From Bryobacterales bacterium (lineage in GTDB: Bacteria; Acidobacteriota; Terriglobia; Bryobacterales; Bryobacteraceae), in contig JAEUQC010000065.1 of NCBI GenBank assembly GCA_016789905.1, positions 1 to 64,000 of the forward strand: a stretch of 64,000 nucleotides of DNA, written 5' to 3'. Numbering within the stretch: position 1 is the first letter of the stretch; the number at the start of each line of letters is the position of its first letter. The translations under genes and the position numbers were made by a program. The notes below the pieces were generated by a model. The model was not told where the DNA came from. It was given only the letters and a program-made list of their open reading frames with translations, and ran no database searches. Below, piece by piece: positions 52,209 through 61,003 of this stretch.

Positions 52209-53948
52209 GTGCTTTTGTCTGAGTCATTGGCCTACGTCATTCCGCCCCTCGCCGTCTGGTTAACCATAAGCGGGATCGACGACCTTGTGCTGTTCGGCCT
52301 TTGGATCTGGCTGCGTCTACGGCCCGAAACAGTCGCCCAAGTTGTGCAGGAGCCGGGGGAGCCGGAGCGGAGTATTGCGATCTTTACGCCTCTGTGGCAG
52401 GAAGACAGCGTTGTCCGCCAGATGGTGACGCACAACCTCACCGCCATTCAGTACTCGGACTACCATCTGTTTATCGGTGCCTATCCCAACGATATGAAGA
52501 CCGTGGAGGCCATCCAGGAGTTAGAGGAGCGGTTCCCCAACGTACACCTGGCGTTGGTTCCGCACAATGGACCGACATCAAAGGCCGATTGCCTGAATTG
52601 GATCTATCAACAGATGCTGTTGCAGGAAGAGCTTTCAGGTAGAAGATTTGACGCGGTCGTCACCCATGACGCCGAGGATTTGATCCATCCGCAATCGCTG
52701 AAGGCGATCAACTCCCATTTAGCCCTTTACGACATGATTCAAATTCCGGTGCTGCCGCTGGCGACGGGTGCGGGCGAATGGGTCCACGGCGTCTATATTG
52801 ACGAGTTCAGTGAATTCCAGAACCGGGATCTCTACGTGAGGGCAAGACTTGGAGGATTCCTACCCTCGGCGGGCGTGGGCACTGCATTCAGCCGCCGGGC
52901 CCTGGAGCGGTTGGCGGTACAGGCCGACAACCGGATCTTCGAACCTGGCTGCCTAACGGAAGACTACGAAAACGGATTTCGAGTTAAAAACCTAGGATTC
53001 CGTCAAATCCTGTTGCCGGCCGGAAAAGAGATGGTGGCGACACGAGAATACTTTCCGCGCGATTGGCACTCGGCAACCAAGCAACGCACACGATGGGTGA
53101 CTGGAATCGTCTGGCAGGGAATGGAGCGGCACGGCTGGCAGGGAGGGCCGCGCCAATGGTGGTGGCACTGGCGAGACCGTAAGGGGCTAATTGGCAACCC
53201 AGTGAGTCTGCTCGCCAATCTCGTGTTCTGCTACGGGATGGTTGCGCCAATTGACCACCCGCTGATGGCGCTGGCGCCCTTCACGGTGGCGATCGCCGCG
53301 CTACAGGCGTTGTGCCGGGCGGGAATCGTCTACAGCATGTACGGTTGGCGGCAAGCGTTAATGGCGCCCATGCGGATCCCGTTGGCCAACCTTATCAACA
53401 CGGTGGCAGCCGGCCGAGCTTCTTGGCGGTACTGGCGGGCACGCATCCACGGAGAGCCGCTGGTGTGGCTGAAGACGGCGCACCAGTACCCGAACCGGTT
53501 TGCGCTGGAAGCTCATCGGCCGACCCTGCAGGAGGTGCTGGTGCAATCGAACTATTGCACCAGCGAACAAATCGCGGTGGCGGTGGAGACGAAGCCGGCA
53601 GGCATGCGGCTGCAGGACTGGCTGGTGGAAAGTGGCGTGCTGGGTGAGTTGGAGATGTATGAGGCGCTTAGTTTGCAGCTCTGCGTTCCTTTGACAAGCG
53701 TAGACCCGGAGGAGGTGCCGCTAAGCACGGCACGGGCTTTGCCGGCCCATATCGTACGTTCCATGGCGGTGATCCCGATCCGCCGCCAAGCCGGGGAACT
53801 GCTGTTGGCCGCGTCGGAATTGCCGCCGGAAGAGGCCCAGCGACAGTTGCAGGAGTATACCCGCATGCCGGTGCGATTCGCGCTTGTGACCCGCTCCAAC
53901 TACGATGAACTGTACCGATCGGTGCTACCGGAACAAGAAATCGCCTGA
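52209..53948 (+). CDS. NfrB-like family 2 glycosyltransferase with C-terminal MshEN (c-di-GMP-binding-type) domain
   Basis: 579 residues from GTG 52209 (alternative TTG 52215). An N-terminal membrane span (AYVIPPLAVWLTISGIDDLVLF) is followed by a GT2 catalytic region: IAIFTPLWQEDSV, DAVVTHDAEDLIHP (DxD), TEDYENGFRV (ED) and KQRTRWVTGIVWQG (Q-x-x-R-W). More membrane spans follow, then a C-terminal MshEN domain (LQEVLVQSNYCTSEQI, RLQDWLVESGVLGELEMYEALSLQ). This is the E. coli NfrB architecture, where the MshEN domain binds c-di-GMP and the enzyme makes a surface glycan. No NfrA partner adjacent. Confidence 0.88.
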   Translation: MLLSESLAYVIPPLAVWLTISGIDDLVLFGLWIWLRLRPETVAQVVQEPGEPERSIAIFTPLWQEDSVVRQMVTHNLTAIQYSDYHLFIGAYPNDMKTVEAIQELEERFPNVHLALVPHNGPTSKADCLNWIYQQMLLQEELSGRRFDAVVTHDAEDLIHPQSLKAINSHLALYDMIQIPVLPLATGAGEWVHGVYIDEFSEFQNRDLYVRARLGGFLPSAGVGTAFSRRALERLAVQADNRIFEPGCLTEDYENGFRVKNLGFRQILLPAGKEMVATREYFPRDWHSATKQRTRWVTGIVWQGMERHGWQGGPRQWWWHWRDRKGLIGNPVSLLANLVFCYGMVAPIDHPLMALAPFTVAIAALQALCRAGIVYSMYGWRQALMAPMRIPLANLINTVAAGRASWRYWRARIHGEPLVWLKTAHQYPNRFALEAHRPTLQEVLVQSNYCTSEQIAVAVETKPAGMRLQDWLVESGVLGELEMYEALSLQLCVPLTSVDPEEVPLSTARALPAHIVRSMAVIPIRRQAGELLLAASELPPEEAQRQLQEYTRMPVRFALVTRSNYDELYRSVLPEQEIA

Positions 53949-54515
53949 CCAACGGGCAGCCATCATCTTCGCCAGCGCTTGGCCCCGATGGCTGACACCA
54001 AATTTCTGTTCGGCAGTCGCTTCGGCAAAGGTGCAGCCGAACGGAGAATAGTAGAACAGCGGGTCGTACCCGAAACCGTTGGCGCCTCTGGGCGCGGTCA
54101 ACAATTCTCCTTCCACAAAGCCTTCAAACATCATGAGCGGATGGCGGCGCGCGGCAACAGCGATCACGCACACGAAGCGGGCTCTACGGTTGGTCTGCCC
54201 GTCCATGGCCGCCAACACCCGGGCGTTGTTCCGTTCATCGGTGGCGTCTTCACCCGCGAAACGAGCCGAATAGACGCCTGGGGCGCCGCCCAGCGCGTCA
54301 ACAGCCAACCCCGAATCATCGGCAAAAACCACGCCATCCACAAAGCCGCTGTAATACGCCGCCTTGATCGAAGCGTTTTCGGCAAATGTCGCGCCGGTCT
54401 CCTCCGGAGGAGCAATATCGGCCAGTCCGGGAACGGGCAACACTTTTATATCGCCGGAAATCAGGTTGAACTCCCGGAGTTTGCCTGGGTTGGTGGTGGC
54501 GCAGAAGAGAGTCAC
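53925..54515 (-). CDS. rdgB: RdgB/HAM1 non-canonical purine NTP pyrophosphatase
   Basis: 196 residues from GTG 54515 (overlaps the rph stop, GTGA). Motifs [53 protein letters not shown] and [17 protein letters not shown] are diagnostic. It removes ITP/XTP/dITP. The rph-rdgB pair is a common bacterial arrangement. The 3' end overlaps the NfrB-like gene on the other strand by 24 bp. Confidence 0.95.
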   Translation of the reverse strand: MTLFCATTNPGKLREFNLISGDIKVLPVPGLADIAPPEETGATFAENASIKAAYYSGFVDGVVFADDSGLAVDALGGAPGVYSARFAGEDATDERNNARVLAAMDGQTNRRARFVCVIAVAARRHPLMMFEGFVEGELLTAPRGANGFGYDPLFYYSPFGCTFAEATAEQKFGVSHRGQALAKMMAARWSGDFLFR

Positions 54516-55231
54516 GGCAACGTCACGTAACGCGTCTGGAGTTCTATCAGCTCGGAGACGCCCTTGCGCCCGAGCGAGAGCAACGCAGCCAGTTGGGCGT
54601 CGTCAAACTCTTTATGCTCGGCGGTCGCCTGGAGTTCGATGAACTTGCCGGCGCCGGTCATCACAATGTTCATGTCGACTTCGGCGGCAGAATCCTCTTC
54701 GTAACAGAGATCAAGGAGGCCCTCCCCTTTCAGGATTCCGACACTGGTGGCGGCCACGTAGTCTCGAATGGGATTGGCGCCGAGAATACCGCTCTTCACC
54801 AGCTTCCCGACGGCGAGGCCGAGCGCCAGGAACGCTCCGGTAATGGCGGTGGTGCGCGTGCCCCCATCGGCTTGCAGCACGTCGCAATCGAGAACGATGG
54901 ACCGCTCCCCGAGTACCTTCAGGTCAACCACACCTCGCAGCGCGCGGCCGATCAACCGTTGAATCTCCATGGTCCGGCCGGATTCCCGTCCTTTCTTCAC
55001 TTCGCGTGCGGTTCTGGTGACGGTCGCCCGCGGGAGCATGGCGTATTCCGCCGTCACCCAGCCTTGGCCGCTGCCCCGAAGAAAGCCGGGCACAGTCTCT
55101 TCCACCGACGCGGCACAAAGCACGCGGGTATGTCCGACAGAGATCAGAACAGATCCTTCGGCGGTCAGCAGATAGTCCGGTTCAACGGTGACCGGACGCA
55201 GTTGGGCGGGTTGGCGTCCATCGATTCTCAT
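54512..55231 (-). CDS. rph: Ribonuclease PH
   Basis: 239 residues with a strong ribosome-binding site (GGAGT). Signatures: [69 protein letters not shown] and [19 protein letters not shown]. Phosphorolytic 3'-5' exonuclease that trims tRNA. Length and motifs are normal, coupled to rdgB. Confidence 0.96.
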   Translation of the reverse strand: MRIDGRQPAQLRPVTVEPDYLLTAEGSVLISVGHTRVLCAASVEETVPGFLRGSGQGWVTAEYAMLPRATVTRTAREVKKGRESGRTMEIQRLIGRALRGVVDLKVLGERSIVLDCDVLQADGGTRTTAITGAFLALGLAVGKLVKSGILGANPIRDYVAATSVGILKGEGLLDLCYEEDSAAEVDMNIVMTGAGKFIELQATAEHKEFDDAQLAALLSLGRKGVSELIELQTRYVTLP

Positions 55232-55242
55232 GCGAGCACTCC

Positions 55243-55407
55243 TTATTTAGCGGACTTGAGCATGGCCGAGAACATCCAGCCGAGCAGCAAAATCGCGCCA
55301 ATGACTAACAACAGGCAGGGGATGGCGCCTTTGGCATCCCGTACGTGGTCGGTTTTTTTCGGTTCCTGTCCCTTGGAGGACTTCAGGGACGGTTTCAGCT
55401 TCGCCAT
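55243..55407 (-). CDS. Small single-span membrane protein
   Basis: 54 residues from ATG 55407. Charged N-terminal half ([25 protein letters not shown]) and a C-terminal membrane span ([20 protein letters not shown]). It lies 11 bp upstream of rph on the same strand. Function unknown; its shape resembles small tail-anchored proteins. No strong ribosome-binding site at this start. Confidence 0.5.
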   Translation of the reverse strand: MAKLKPSLKSSKGQEPKKTDHVRDAKGAIPCLLLVIGAILLLGWMFSAMLKSAK

Positions 55408-55442
55408 AATTTCTGCAAGTCCTGTTCTACCATGGGAAGCAC

Positions 55443-55838
55443 ATGCGTATCTCACGTCGAACTGTTTTCCTTGTGCTACCCTTAGCGGCGTGCGGGCCTG
55501 GGGCGCCCGCGGTGACGGAACCGCCGAAGCTCATCCATGGGGGCTGGATCCGCGAAGCAATGCAAGAGGCGACGGTGGAGGCAGCGCCGGAGAGTATCCG
55601 TTCCTTAAACCCGTTGCGCGTTTGGCGCGTCAAGTATAAAGGCCCTCAAGACATTTCGAGCCTGTGGATTCTGTACCCAAGCGAGACTGTTGCCTTTGAG
55701 GCGATTCAGAAGATGAACAAGGGACTGCCGGTGCGTCCGTTCTATCGGGGGGCGTTTTTCGTCGTGCTGGACGCACAGGGCGTGCCAGCACAGGCGCTGG
55801 GTGATTTTCAGGAAGGGGTCGTAAAAGCGCTGCCGTGA
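55443..55838 (+). CDS. Small lipoprotein of unknown function
   Basis: 131 residues; Arg-rich lipoprotein leader with lipobox LPLAAC (Cys17). The mature part has KLIHGGWIREAMQEATVEAAPESIRSLNPLRVWRVKYKGP and an alpha/beta tail (AFEAIQKMNKGL). The stop overlaps the TgpA-like gene start (GTGA), so the two are translated together. The function may relate to that envelope protein; not determinable. Confidence 0.65.
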   Translation: MRISRRTVFLVLPLAACGPGAPAVTEPPKLIHGGWIREAMQEATVEAAPESIRSLNPLRVWRVKYKGPQDISSLWILYPSETVAFEAIQKMNKGLPVRPFYRGAFFVVLDAQGVPAQALGDFQEGVVKALP

Positions 55839-57919
55839 GGAACCGCCAGACATCGGCCGACCTGTTGTTTGAGCGCGCGCTGCTCAGCCTTTTGGTATGC
55901 GCGTTTCTGGCGCTGGCGTCCACCGGAGAGCTCTCTCCGGTGGTACTGGGGCTTTCGGCGGCCGGGTTTACGGCACGGTTCCTGCTGCTGGTATTCCAAC
56001 GATCGGTCGAATTACCACCGATTTTGATCAACGCGTTGGTGATACTCTACATGGGTTTCTACCCGCTGGACTTTTTCTATTTGTCGGGAGATTTTCTGGG
56101 CTCGACGGTCCGGCTGATCTGCTTTCTGACGGTAGTAAAGGGGCTGACGTTTCGTACCGACCGGGACGCGTTATACGCCGTACTCATCGCGTTCACCGAG
56201 CTTCTGGCGGCGGCGCTACTATCGGCAAGCCTATTGTTCTTTGTGTTTCTGGGGCTATTTCTATTCTTTGGGGTCGCGACGTTCGCGGTGTGGGAAATCC
56301 GGCGCGGAGCGCGCGGGGCACGCGTGTCTCCGCAAGGGCAAGCGCGATTCTTCCATCGGCGGATAGTGGCGGTTAGCGTCGTGAGCGCGCTAGGAATTCT
56401 GGTCTTTACGGTGGGACTGTTCTTCATTCTGCCCCGGACAGCACGGGCGGCGCTCCAGAATCTGGTTAGCAATAAGTTTCACTTACCCGGATTCGGCGGT
56501 GAAGTGGACCTGCGGAAGATAGGTGAGATACAAGCCAGCAGCCGAACAATCATGTATGTTAAGTTTCCAAACCAAGGGGAGGTGCTGAACCTGCGCTGGC
56601 GGGGCAGCGCGATGTCCCGTTTCGACGGGAAACGTTGGATGACCAGCGGAGACCTGGCGGAGCAGATTCGCCTCCGCTACGGGACAACAGCCATTCCAAT
56701 TCGAACGCACGGCGGACGGCCGGGCGCGCGAGTCAAGTACGAAGTGCAGTTAATGGAAACGGGAATGAATGCGTTGTTTGTCGCGGGCATTCCGGAGTTG
56801 CTTGAAGCGAATGTGGGGTCGATCGCGGTTTTGTCCAATGGAACGTTGCGCACGATGGCGGACCTGCCGGCCGTGCTGCGTTATAGTGTGCTGAGCTTTT
56901 TCGACGGCCGCGGCGGCGATGGGACGGCGCTGTTGACTCGCGACGAGTTGCGACGGTTGTTGGAAGTTCCAGCATCGTTTGATCCGCGAATTATCCGGTT
57001 GGCCCAGGACGCGGCTGGGACAGAGAACAATCCAGCGCTGCAGGCGCGCCGGCTGGTTGACTATCTGCAACGCAACTACGGCTACACGCTGGAGTTACCC
57101 GCCGGAGAGCAGGCCGATCCGGTGGCGCATTTTCTATTCGAGCGGAAACAGGGGCACTGCGAGTATTTCGCCTCCAGCCTGGCGCTGATGCTTCGCTCGA
57201 TTGGAATTCCATCGCGCGTTGTGACGGGATTTCAAGGCGGCACGATGAATCCCGTGAATGGCTGGTACACGGTTCGGGCGAGCGACGCGCACTCCTGGGT
57301 GGAGGCGTTCATTCCCGGCAACGGATGGACGGCGTATGACGCCACACCCGCCTCTGCACGACTGCGGCCGCCCTCCATGTTCGCGAAACTTACGAACTTA
57401 GTGGAAGCCGCCGACTTATTCTGGCAGGACTGGGTGGTGCAGTATGACCTGGAGCGGCAGTTCCGGCTGGCGAGTTCGTTGGAGCGGTCGAAATTCGGCG
57501 CCCGGACGCGGGACGCGGCCGGGCTTGGGGCGGGATTGAAACAGACCTGGGCATGGGTGCGAGAGCGGGTGATTTGGCTGGCCGTCTTTGCGGTGGCGGG
57601 GGGCTTATTGTGGCTTTTGGGGCCGTTGGCATGGAGGCGGTGGCGGGAGCGTCAACAGCGGGCCAGACTCGTTTCGGGAAGCGCGGCCGCATCGGACGCG
57701 ACTGTTTTGTATCAACAGTTATTAGTAACATTGGAACAAAGGCAAATACGAAAACCGGTGTGGTTTACACCATTAGAATTCGCCGAGAAGTTACCGCCGT
57801 CGGAACTGTCAGCGCAGGTTGCGGAGTTTACACGGGCTTATAACCGGCTGCGGTTTGGCAACGACCCCGGCGCGGCGGGGGAGATGCTGGAGATCTACGA
57901 CCGGATTCAGAAATCGTGA
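55835..57919 (+). CDS. TgpA-like membrane transglutaminase
   Basis: 694 residues from GTG 55835. N-terminal half with about 6-7 membrane spans (DUF3488-like) and a central periplasmic transglutaminase core: catalytic Cys in KQGHCEYFASSLALMLRSIGIPSRVV, His in DAHSWVEAF and Asp in WTAYDATPAS. A C-terminal membrane span (LAVFAVAGGLLWLLGPLAW) and cytosolic domain (DUF4129-like) follow. The family is known from Pseudomonas TgpA, essential there. Coupled to the lipoprotein upstream. Confidence 0.9.
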   Translation: MRNRQTSADLLFERALLSLLVCAFLALASTGELSPVVLGLSAAGFTARFLLLVFQRSVELPPILINALVILYMGFYPLDFFYLSGDFLGSTVRLICFLTVVKGLTFRTDRDALYAVLIAFTELLAAALLSASLLFFVFLGLFLFFGVATFAVWEIRRGARGARVSPQGQARFFHRRIVAVSVVSALGILVFTVGLFFILPRTARAALQNLVSNKFHLPGFGGEVDLRKIGEIQASSRTIMYVKFPNQGEVLNLRWRGSAMSRFDGKRWMTSGDLAEQIRLRYGTTAIPIRTHGGRPGARVKYEVQLMETGMNALFVAGIPELLEANVGSIAVLSNGTLRTMADLPAVLRYSVLSFFDGRGGDGTALLTRDELRRLLEVPASFDPRIIRLAQDAAGTENNPALQARRLVDYLQRNYGYTLELPAGEQADPVAHFLFERKQGHCEYFASSLALMLRSIGIPSRVVTGFQGGTMNPVNGWYTVRASDAHSWVEAFIPGNGWTAYDATPASARLRPPSMFAKLTNLVEAADLFWQDWVVQYDLERQFRLASSLERSKFGARTRDAAGLGAGLKQTWAWVRERVIWLAVFAVAGGLLWLLGPLAWRRWRERQQRARLVSGSAAASDATVLYQQLLVTLEQRQIRKPVWFTPLEFAEKLPPSELSAQVAEFTRAYNRLRFGNDPGAAGEMLEIYDRIQKS

Positions 57920-57952
57920 GAGGAATTCGGCGCGGCGGGCACTCCCTAGTTG

Positions 57953-58651
57953 ATGCCTCGACCTGGAAGATTCGCGCCCGCAGGCGTGCCGCTGCACGTA
58001 ACGCAGCGAGGAAATTTCCGCTCGGCTGTATTTCGAACGGACGCCGACCGCGGCCTTTATATGCGGCTGCTGGGGCGGTATGCGATTGAATATGGGAACC
58101 GCGTGGCTGGTTATTGTTTGATGCCGAACCATGTGCACCTGTTGTTGATTCCTGGTCACGCGGCGGGTGTGTCGGGCATGATGCAGGCGCTGGATGCAAC
58201 GTATGCCCGCGTGAGCAACGAGCGGTTGGAGCGTAAGGGGCATTTGTGGGAGGCGCGGTTCCGTTCGGCGACGATGAGCCAGCGGCACTACCGGGCGGCG
58301 TTGGCCTATGTGGACCTGAACCCCGTGCGCGCGGGAATGGTGCGAGAGGCGACGGAGTACCCGTGGTCAAGCGCGGCGGCCCACGCGGGATTATGCGCAT
58401 ACCCAGGGTTCCTGGATCGAGAGGAGTTCTCCAGGCTATACGCGCCTGAGGAGTGGCGGGAGACTCTGCGACGGGAAGTTGAGGCCGAAACGATAGAAGA
58501 ACTGCGCCGGGCGACGCGATTTGGAGGCGTCGCCGGCGGAACTGAATTCGTAAAGCAAATGGAAATCATCTACGGGCGACGTTTAGCGCCGAGACCCGCA
58601 GGCCGGCCGAAAAACCCCGCCAATTCACGTCAGACATCCGTCGCACGGTAA
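57953..58651 (+). CDS. REP-associated tyrosine transposase (RAYT, Y1_Tnp)
   Basis: 232 residues from ATG 57953 (TTG 57950 also in frame). The Y1/HUH signature GYCLMPNHVHLLLIP (two His) and a candidate catalytic Tyr in RALAYVDLNPVRAGMV-type segment (here RAALAYVDLNPVRAGMV) are present, with HLWEARF before it. Family enzymes cut and join REP palindromes. The stop codon lies in the left arm of the hairpin at 58647-58682. This is the only mobile-element-type gene in the window. Confidence 0.9.
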   Translation: MPRPGRFAPAGVPLHVTQRGNFRSAVFRTDADRGLYMRLLGRYAIEYGNRVAGYCLMPNHVHLLLIPGHAAGVSGMMQALDATYARVSNERLERKGHLWEARFRSATMSQRHYRAALAYVDLNPVRAGMVREATEYPWSSAAAHAGLCAYPGFLDREEFSRLYAPEEWRETLRREVEAETIEELRRATRFGGVAGGTEFVKQMEIIYGRRLAPRPAGRPKNPANSRQTSVAR

Positions 58652-58682
58652 AAAATTCTAGTGTCTGACACTGATTTTTACC
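58647..58682. terminator. Bidirectional hairpin shared by two convergent genes
   Basis: Outer arms GGTAAAAA (58647-58654) and TTTTTACC (58675-58682) pair perfectly. An inner stem AGTGTC/GACACT (58660-58665 and 58667-58672) tops the structure. The left arm holds the RAYT stop codon and the right arm the stop of the minus-strand enolase gene. A/T-rich arms give a U-tract on both strands, fitting a bidirectional terminator; it could also be a RAYT-associated palindrome. Confidence 0.6.
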
Positions 58683-59973
58683 AGGCGGCTACGGAGTGGT
58701 CGTCGTGGTAGACGCGGGCCATTGGGCGAGTGCCGCCGAATGGATATTTCCGCAAAGCCTCCTCGGTAAGATCGAAGCCCAGGCCGGGACGGTCCGACAA
58801 TGGGAAACGCCCGTTTACCATCCGCATCGCCGGGAATCCCAGCCACTCATGCCACACCTTCTCCTGCGGTCCTATCTCTACTCCACTGCATATCTCCTGC
58901 ACCAGGAAGTTCGGCATCGCCGCATCGACATGCACGGTCGCCAACCCGCCAATGGGTCCTTCGCAAGCATGCGGCGCCATCGCCACTCCGCTCGCCTCCG
59001 CCAGCGCTCCCGCCTTCCATAACGCCGTAATGCCGCCAACATGATTGATGTCGGTCTGAATAATATCGACGACACCCATCTCAATCAACTCCCGACAGTT
59101 ATAAGCCGCCACCAACCGCTCCCCGGTCGCAATTGGCGTTGTCGAACGCCGGGCGATCCGCTGCATCGCCTTCACGTTTTCCGGCGGACACGGCTCCTCC
59201 ACAAACAACAGCTTTAACGGCTCCAACTCCTTTACCAGGATGCTGGCCACCGCTGGGCTCGTCTTGGCATGAAAGTCGATTCCGATGTCAATGTCGTCCC
59301 CAAGCCCCTCTCGCAAGTCGGCGATCGACCGAACCGCTCTGCTGATCTTGGCGTTTGTCTCAATCCATTCGTAATAGCCAGGAATCCCGCTCTTGAAACA
59401 CGTGATTCCCTGTCTGCGCGCCTCTTCTCGCAGCCGAGGGAGATCCTCCTTTGTGCGGGCCCGGAGATGATAGTAACCGCGAACTCCTCTCGGGTCCACT
59501 GGACCGCCCAACAATTTATACACAGGCAACCCAAGCGCCTTGCCGCGAATATCCCAAAGGGCCTGATCAATACCGCTGATCGCGGAGCCAATCACCGGTC
59601 CCGCGCGATAGAAACTATGCACGTACATCGCCTGCCAATGATGCTCCACCTGCATCGGGTCGGCGCCAATCAGGAACTCTTTGAAATCCTCGACACAGGC
59701 CATGACGGCGGCGGCCTTACCCTCCAGCGTCCCCTCGCCCCAGCCGTATAGGCCGGGCTGATTCGTCTCCAGTTTTACGAAGACGTAGGGCCGATCCGAC
59801 GTAGGCGTTAAGGACACGCCGAACACCTTCAGCTTCGTGATGCGAATTTTGCTGCCAACAGTCGCGAATGGCTCCGAGGCCGCGGTGGCGGCCTGGGGGG
59901 CCAAGGCACAACCGCAAATGTCGGCCGCTTTGGCGGTGGCGCTGAGCGCGCCGAGAAATAACCGGCGTTCCAT
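58678..59973 (-). CDS. Enolase-superfamily enzyme, galactonate dehydratase-like, Tat-exported
   Basis: 431 residues from ATG 59973 (TAATG with the preceding gene). A Tat-like leader (MERRLFLGALSATAKA) precedes the mandelate racemase/enolase fold. Active-site residues are present: IDFHAKTSP (D-x-H), LFVEEPC (E), TPIATGER (E), QTDINHVGG and APHACEGPIGG (His). This matches D-galactonate dehydratase-type acid-sugar dehydratases, though a secreted form is unusual. Its exact substrate is open. Confidence 0.85.
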   Translation of the reverse strand: MERRLFLGALSATAKAADICGCALAPQAATAASEPFATVGSKIRITKLKVFGVSLTPTSDRPYVFVKLETNQPGLYGWGEGTLEGKAAAVMACVEDFKEFLIGADPMQVEHHWQAMYVHSFYRAGPVIGSAISGIDQALWDIRGKALGLPVYKLLGGPVDPRGVRGYYHLRARTKEDLPRLREEARRQGITCFKSGIPGYYEWIETNAKISRAVRSIADLREGLGDDIDIGIDFHAKTSPAVASILVKELEPLKLLFVEEPCPPENVKAMQRIARRSTTPIATGERLVAAYNCRELIEMGVVDIIQTDINHVGGITALWKAGALAEASGVAMAPHACEGPIGGLATVHVDAAMPNFLVQEICSGVEIGPQEKVWHEWLGFPAMRMVNGRFPLSDRPGLGFDLTEEALRKYPFGGTRPMARVYHDDHSVAAW

Positions 59974-60968
59974 TAGTTCCACTCCCCTTCGTTGATGGTG
60001 ATGCCGAGACCAGGCGCCGTGGGCAGTTCGGCGAAACCGTCCTTGACCGTGGCCGTGCCAGGAGGAATATCGAGCAGATAAAAATTCGGGATACTTGCCG
60101 CCAAGTGGAGCCCGGCCGCGGTGGCAATGCGGCCGCCGATGTTATAAGGAGCCACCGCCGTGTAATACGTCTCGGCGATGGCGGCGGCGCGGCGGATGGA
60201 GGAGATCCCCATGCGAGCCAAGTCAGGACGAAGGACATCGATTACCTGCTCCCGGAGTAGCTCCTGAAACTCGATTGGGCGGAGCGCATGGCGGCCAAAG
60301 CCGAGGGGAGTCACGTTTTCATCGCTAATTTTGCTAACGGCGCGGACGTTATCGAGCGGGCATGGCTCGTCGATCCAAAGGGGATGGAACCTTTCGACGG
60401 CGGCGGCAAGCGAAGAGGCCTGCGCCGGGGAGAGCTTCCCTGCCCCGTCGAGAACGAAATCGACCGAGTCCCCGGCGGCAGCGCGAAGCTCTTTGAGAAC
60501 GGCGAGGGCGTTGTCCTTATTAACGGGCACGCGGAAAGCCAGATAGCCCTGCTCGCGAAGCGCCTCCATGGCCCGCGGGTCCGGCGCCGAAAGCGTCGCC
60601 ATGGCCCTGACCTTGGTGCGGGTAGGACCGCCGAGCAGTTGATACACCGGCGCCTTGGCGATCTTGCCGGAAATGTCCAGAAGCGCGGTGTTCATGGCCG
60701 CCTCCATCGGGCCACTGACGATAGTGCGGACGACCTCGAAGCTGGTGGCTTCACGGTCCTTGATCAAGGCCATTGCGGCGTCGAACTGGGCCTGTTCTAT
60801 CGGCGCGCACTCCCCGTAGCCGGTCACTCCGCTCCGCGTTTGAAGCCGGACGATAGAGTACCGTGCCGTGCGCCAGTGCCGGCCGGCGACGATGCTATTG
60901 GGACCGGTGGCGAATGGCACGGGCTGCGGGGCGAGCCGTAGGCGGCGAGAGAGAGGCGCGGTGGGCAT
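59973..60968 (-). CDS. Enolase-superfamily protein with degenerate active site
   Basis: 331 residues from ATG 60968 (TTG 60974 also in frame). Fold landmarks: GVTGYGECAPIEQ, LLDISGKIAKAPVYQLLGGP, PLWIDEPCPLDN and AAGLHLAASIPNF. Several catalytic positions look lost: no lysine motif on strand 2 (LAFRVPVN), DGAGK in place of D-x-N, GFGRH in place of G-E, and APYNIGG in place of the catalytic His. No signal peptide. Coupled by one base to the canonical homologue. A pseudoenzyme or altered chemistry is likely. Confidence 0.8.
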   Translation of the reverse strand: MPTAPLSRRLRLAPQPVPFATGPNSIVAGRHWRTARYSIVRLQTRSGVTGYGECAPIEQAQFDAAMALIKDREATSFEVVRTIVSGPMEAAMNTALLDISGKIAKAPVYQLLGGPTRTKVRAMATLSAPDPRAMEALREQGYLAFRVPVNKDNALAVLKELRAAAGDSVDFVLDGAGKLSPAQASSLAAAVERFHPLWIDEPCPLDNVRAVSKISDENVTPLGFGRHALRPIEFQELLREQVIDVLRPDLARMGISSIRRAAAIAETYYTAVAPYNIGGRIATAAGLHLAASIPNFYLLDIPPGTATVKDGFAELPTAPGLGITINEGEWN

Positions 60969-61003
60969 GGGCAATACGATATCACTTTGGATAGACTACG
61001 GAC

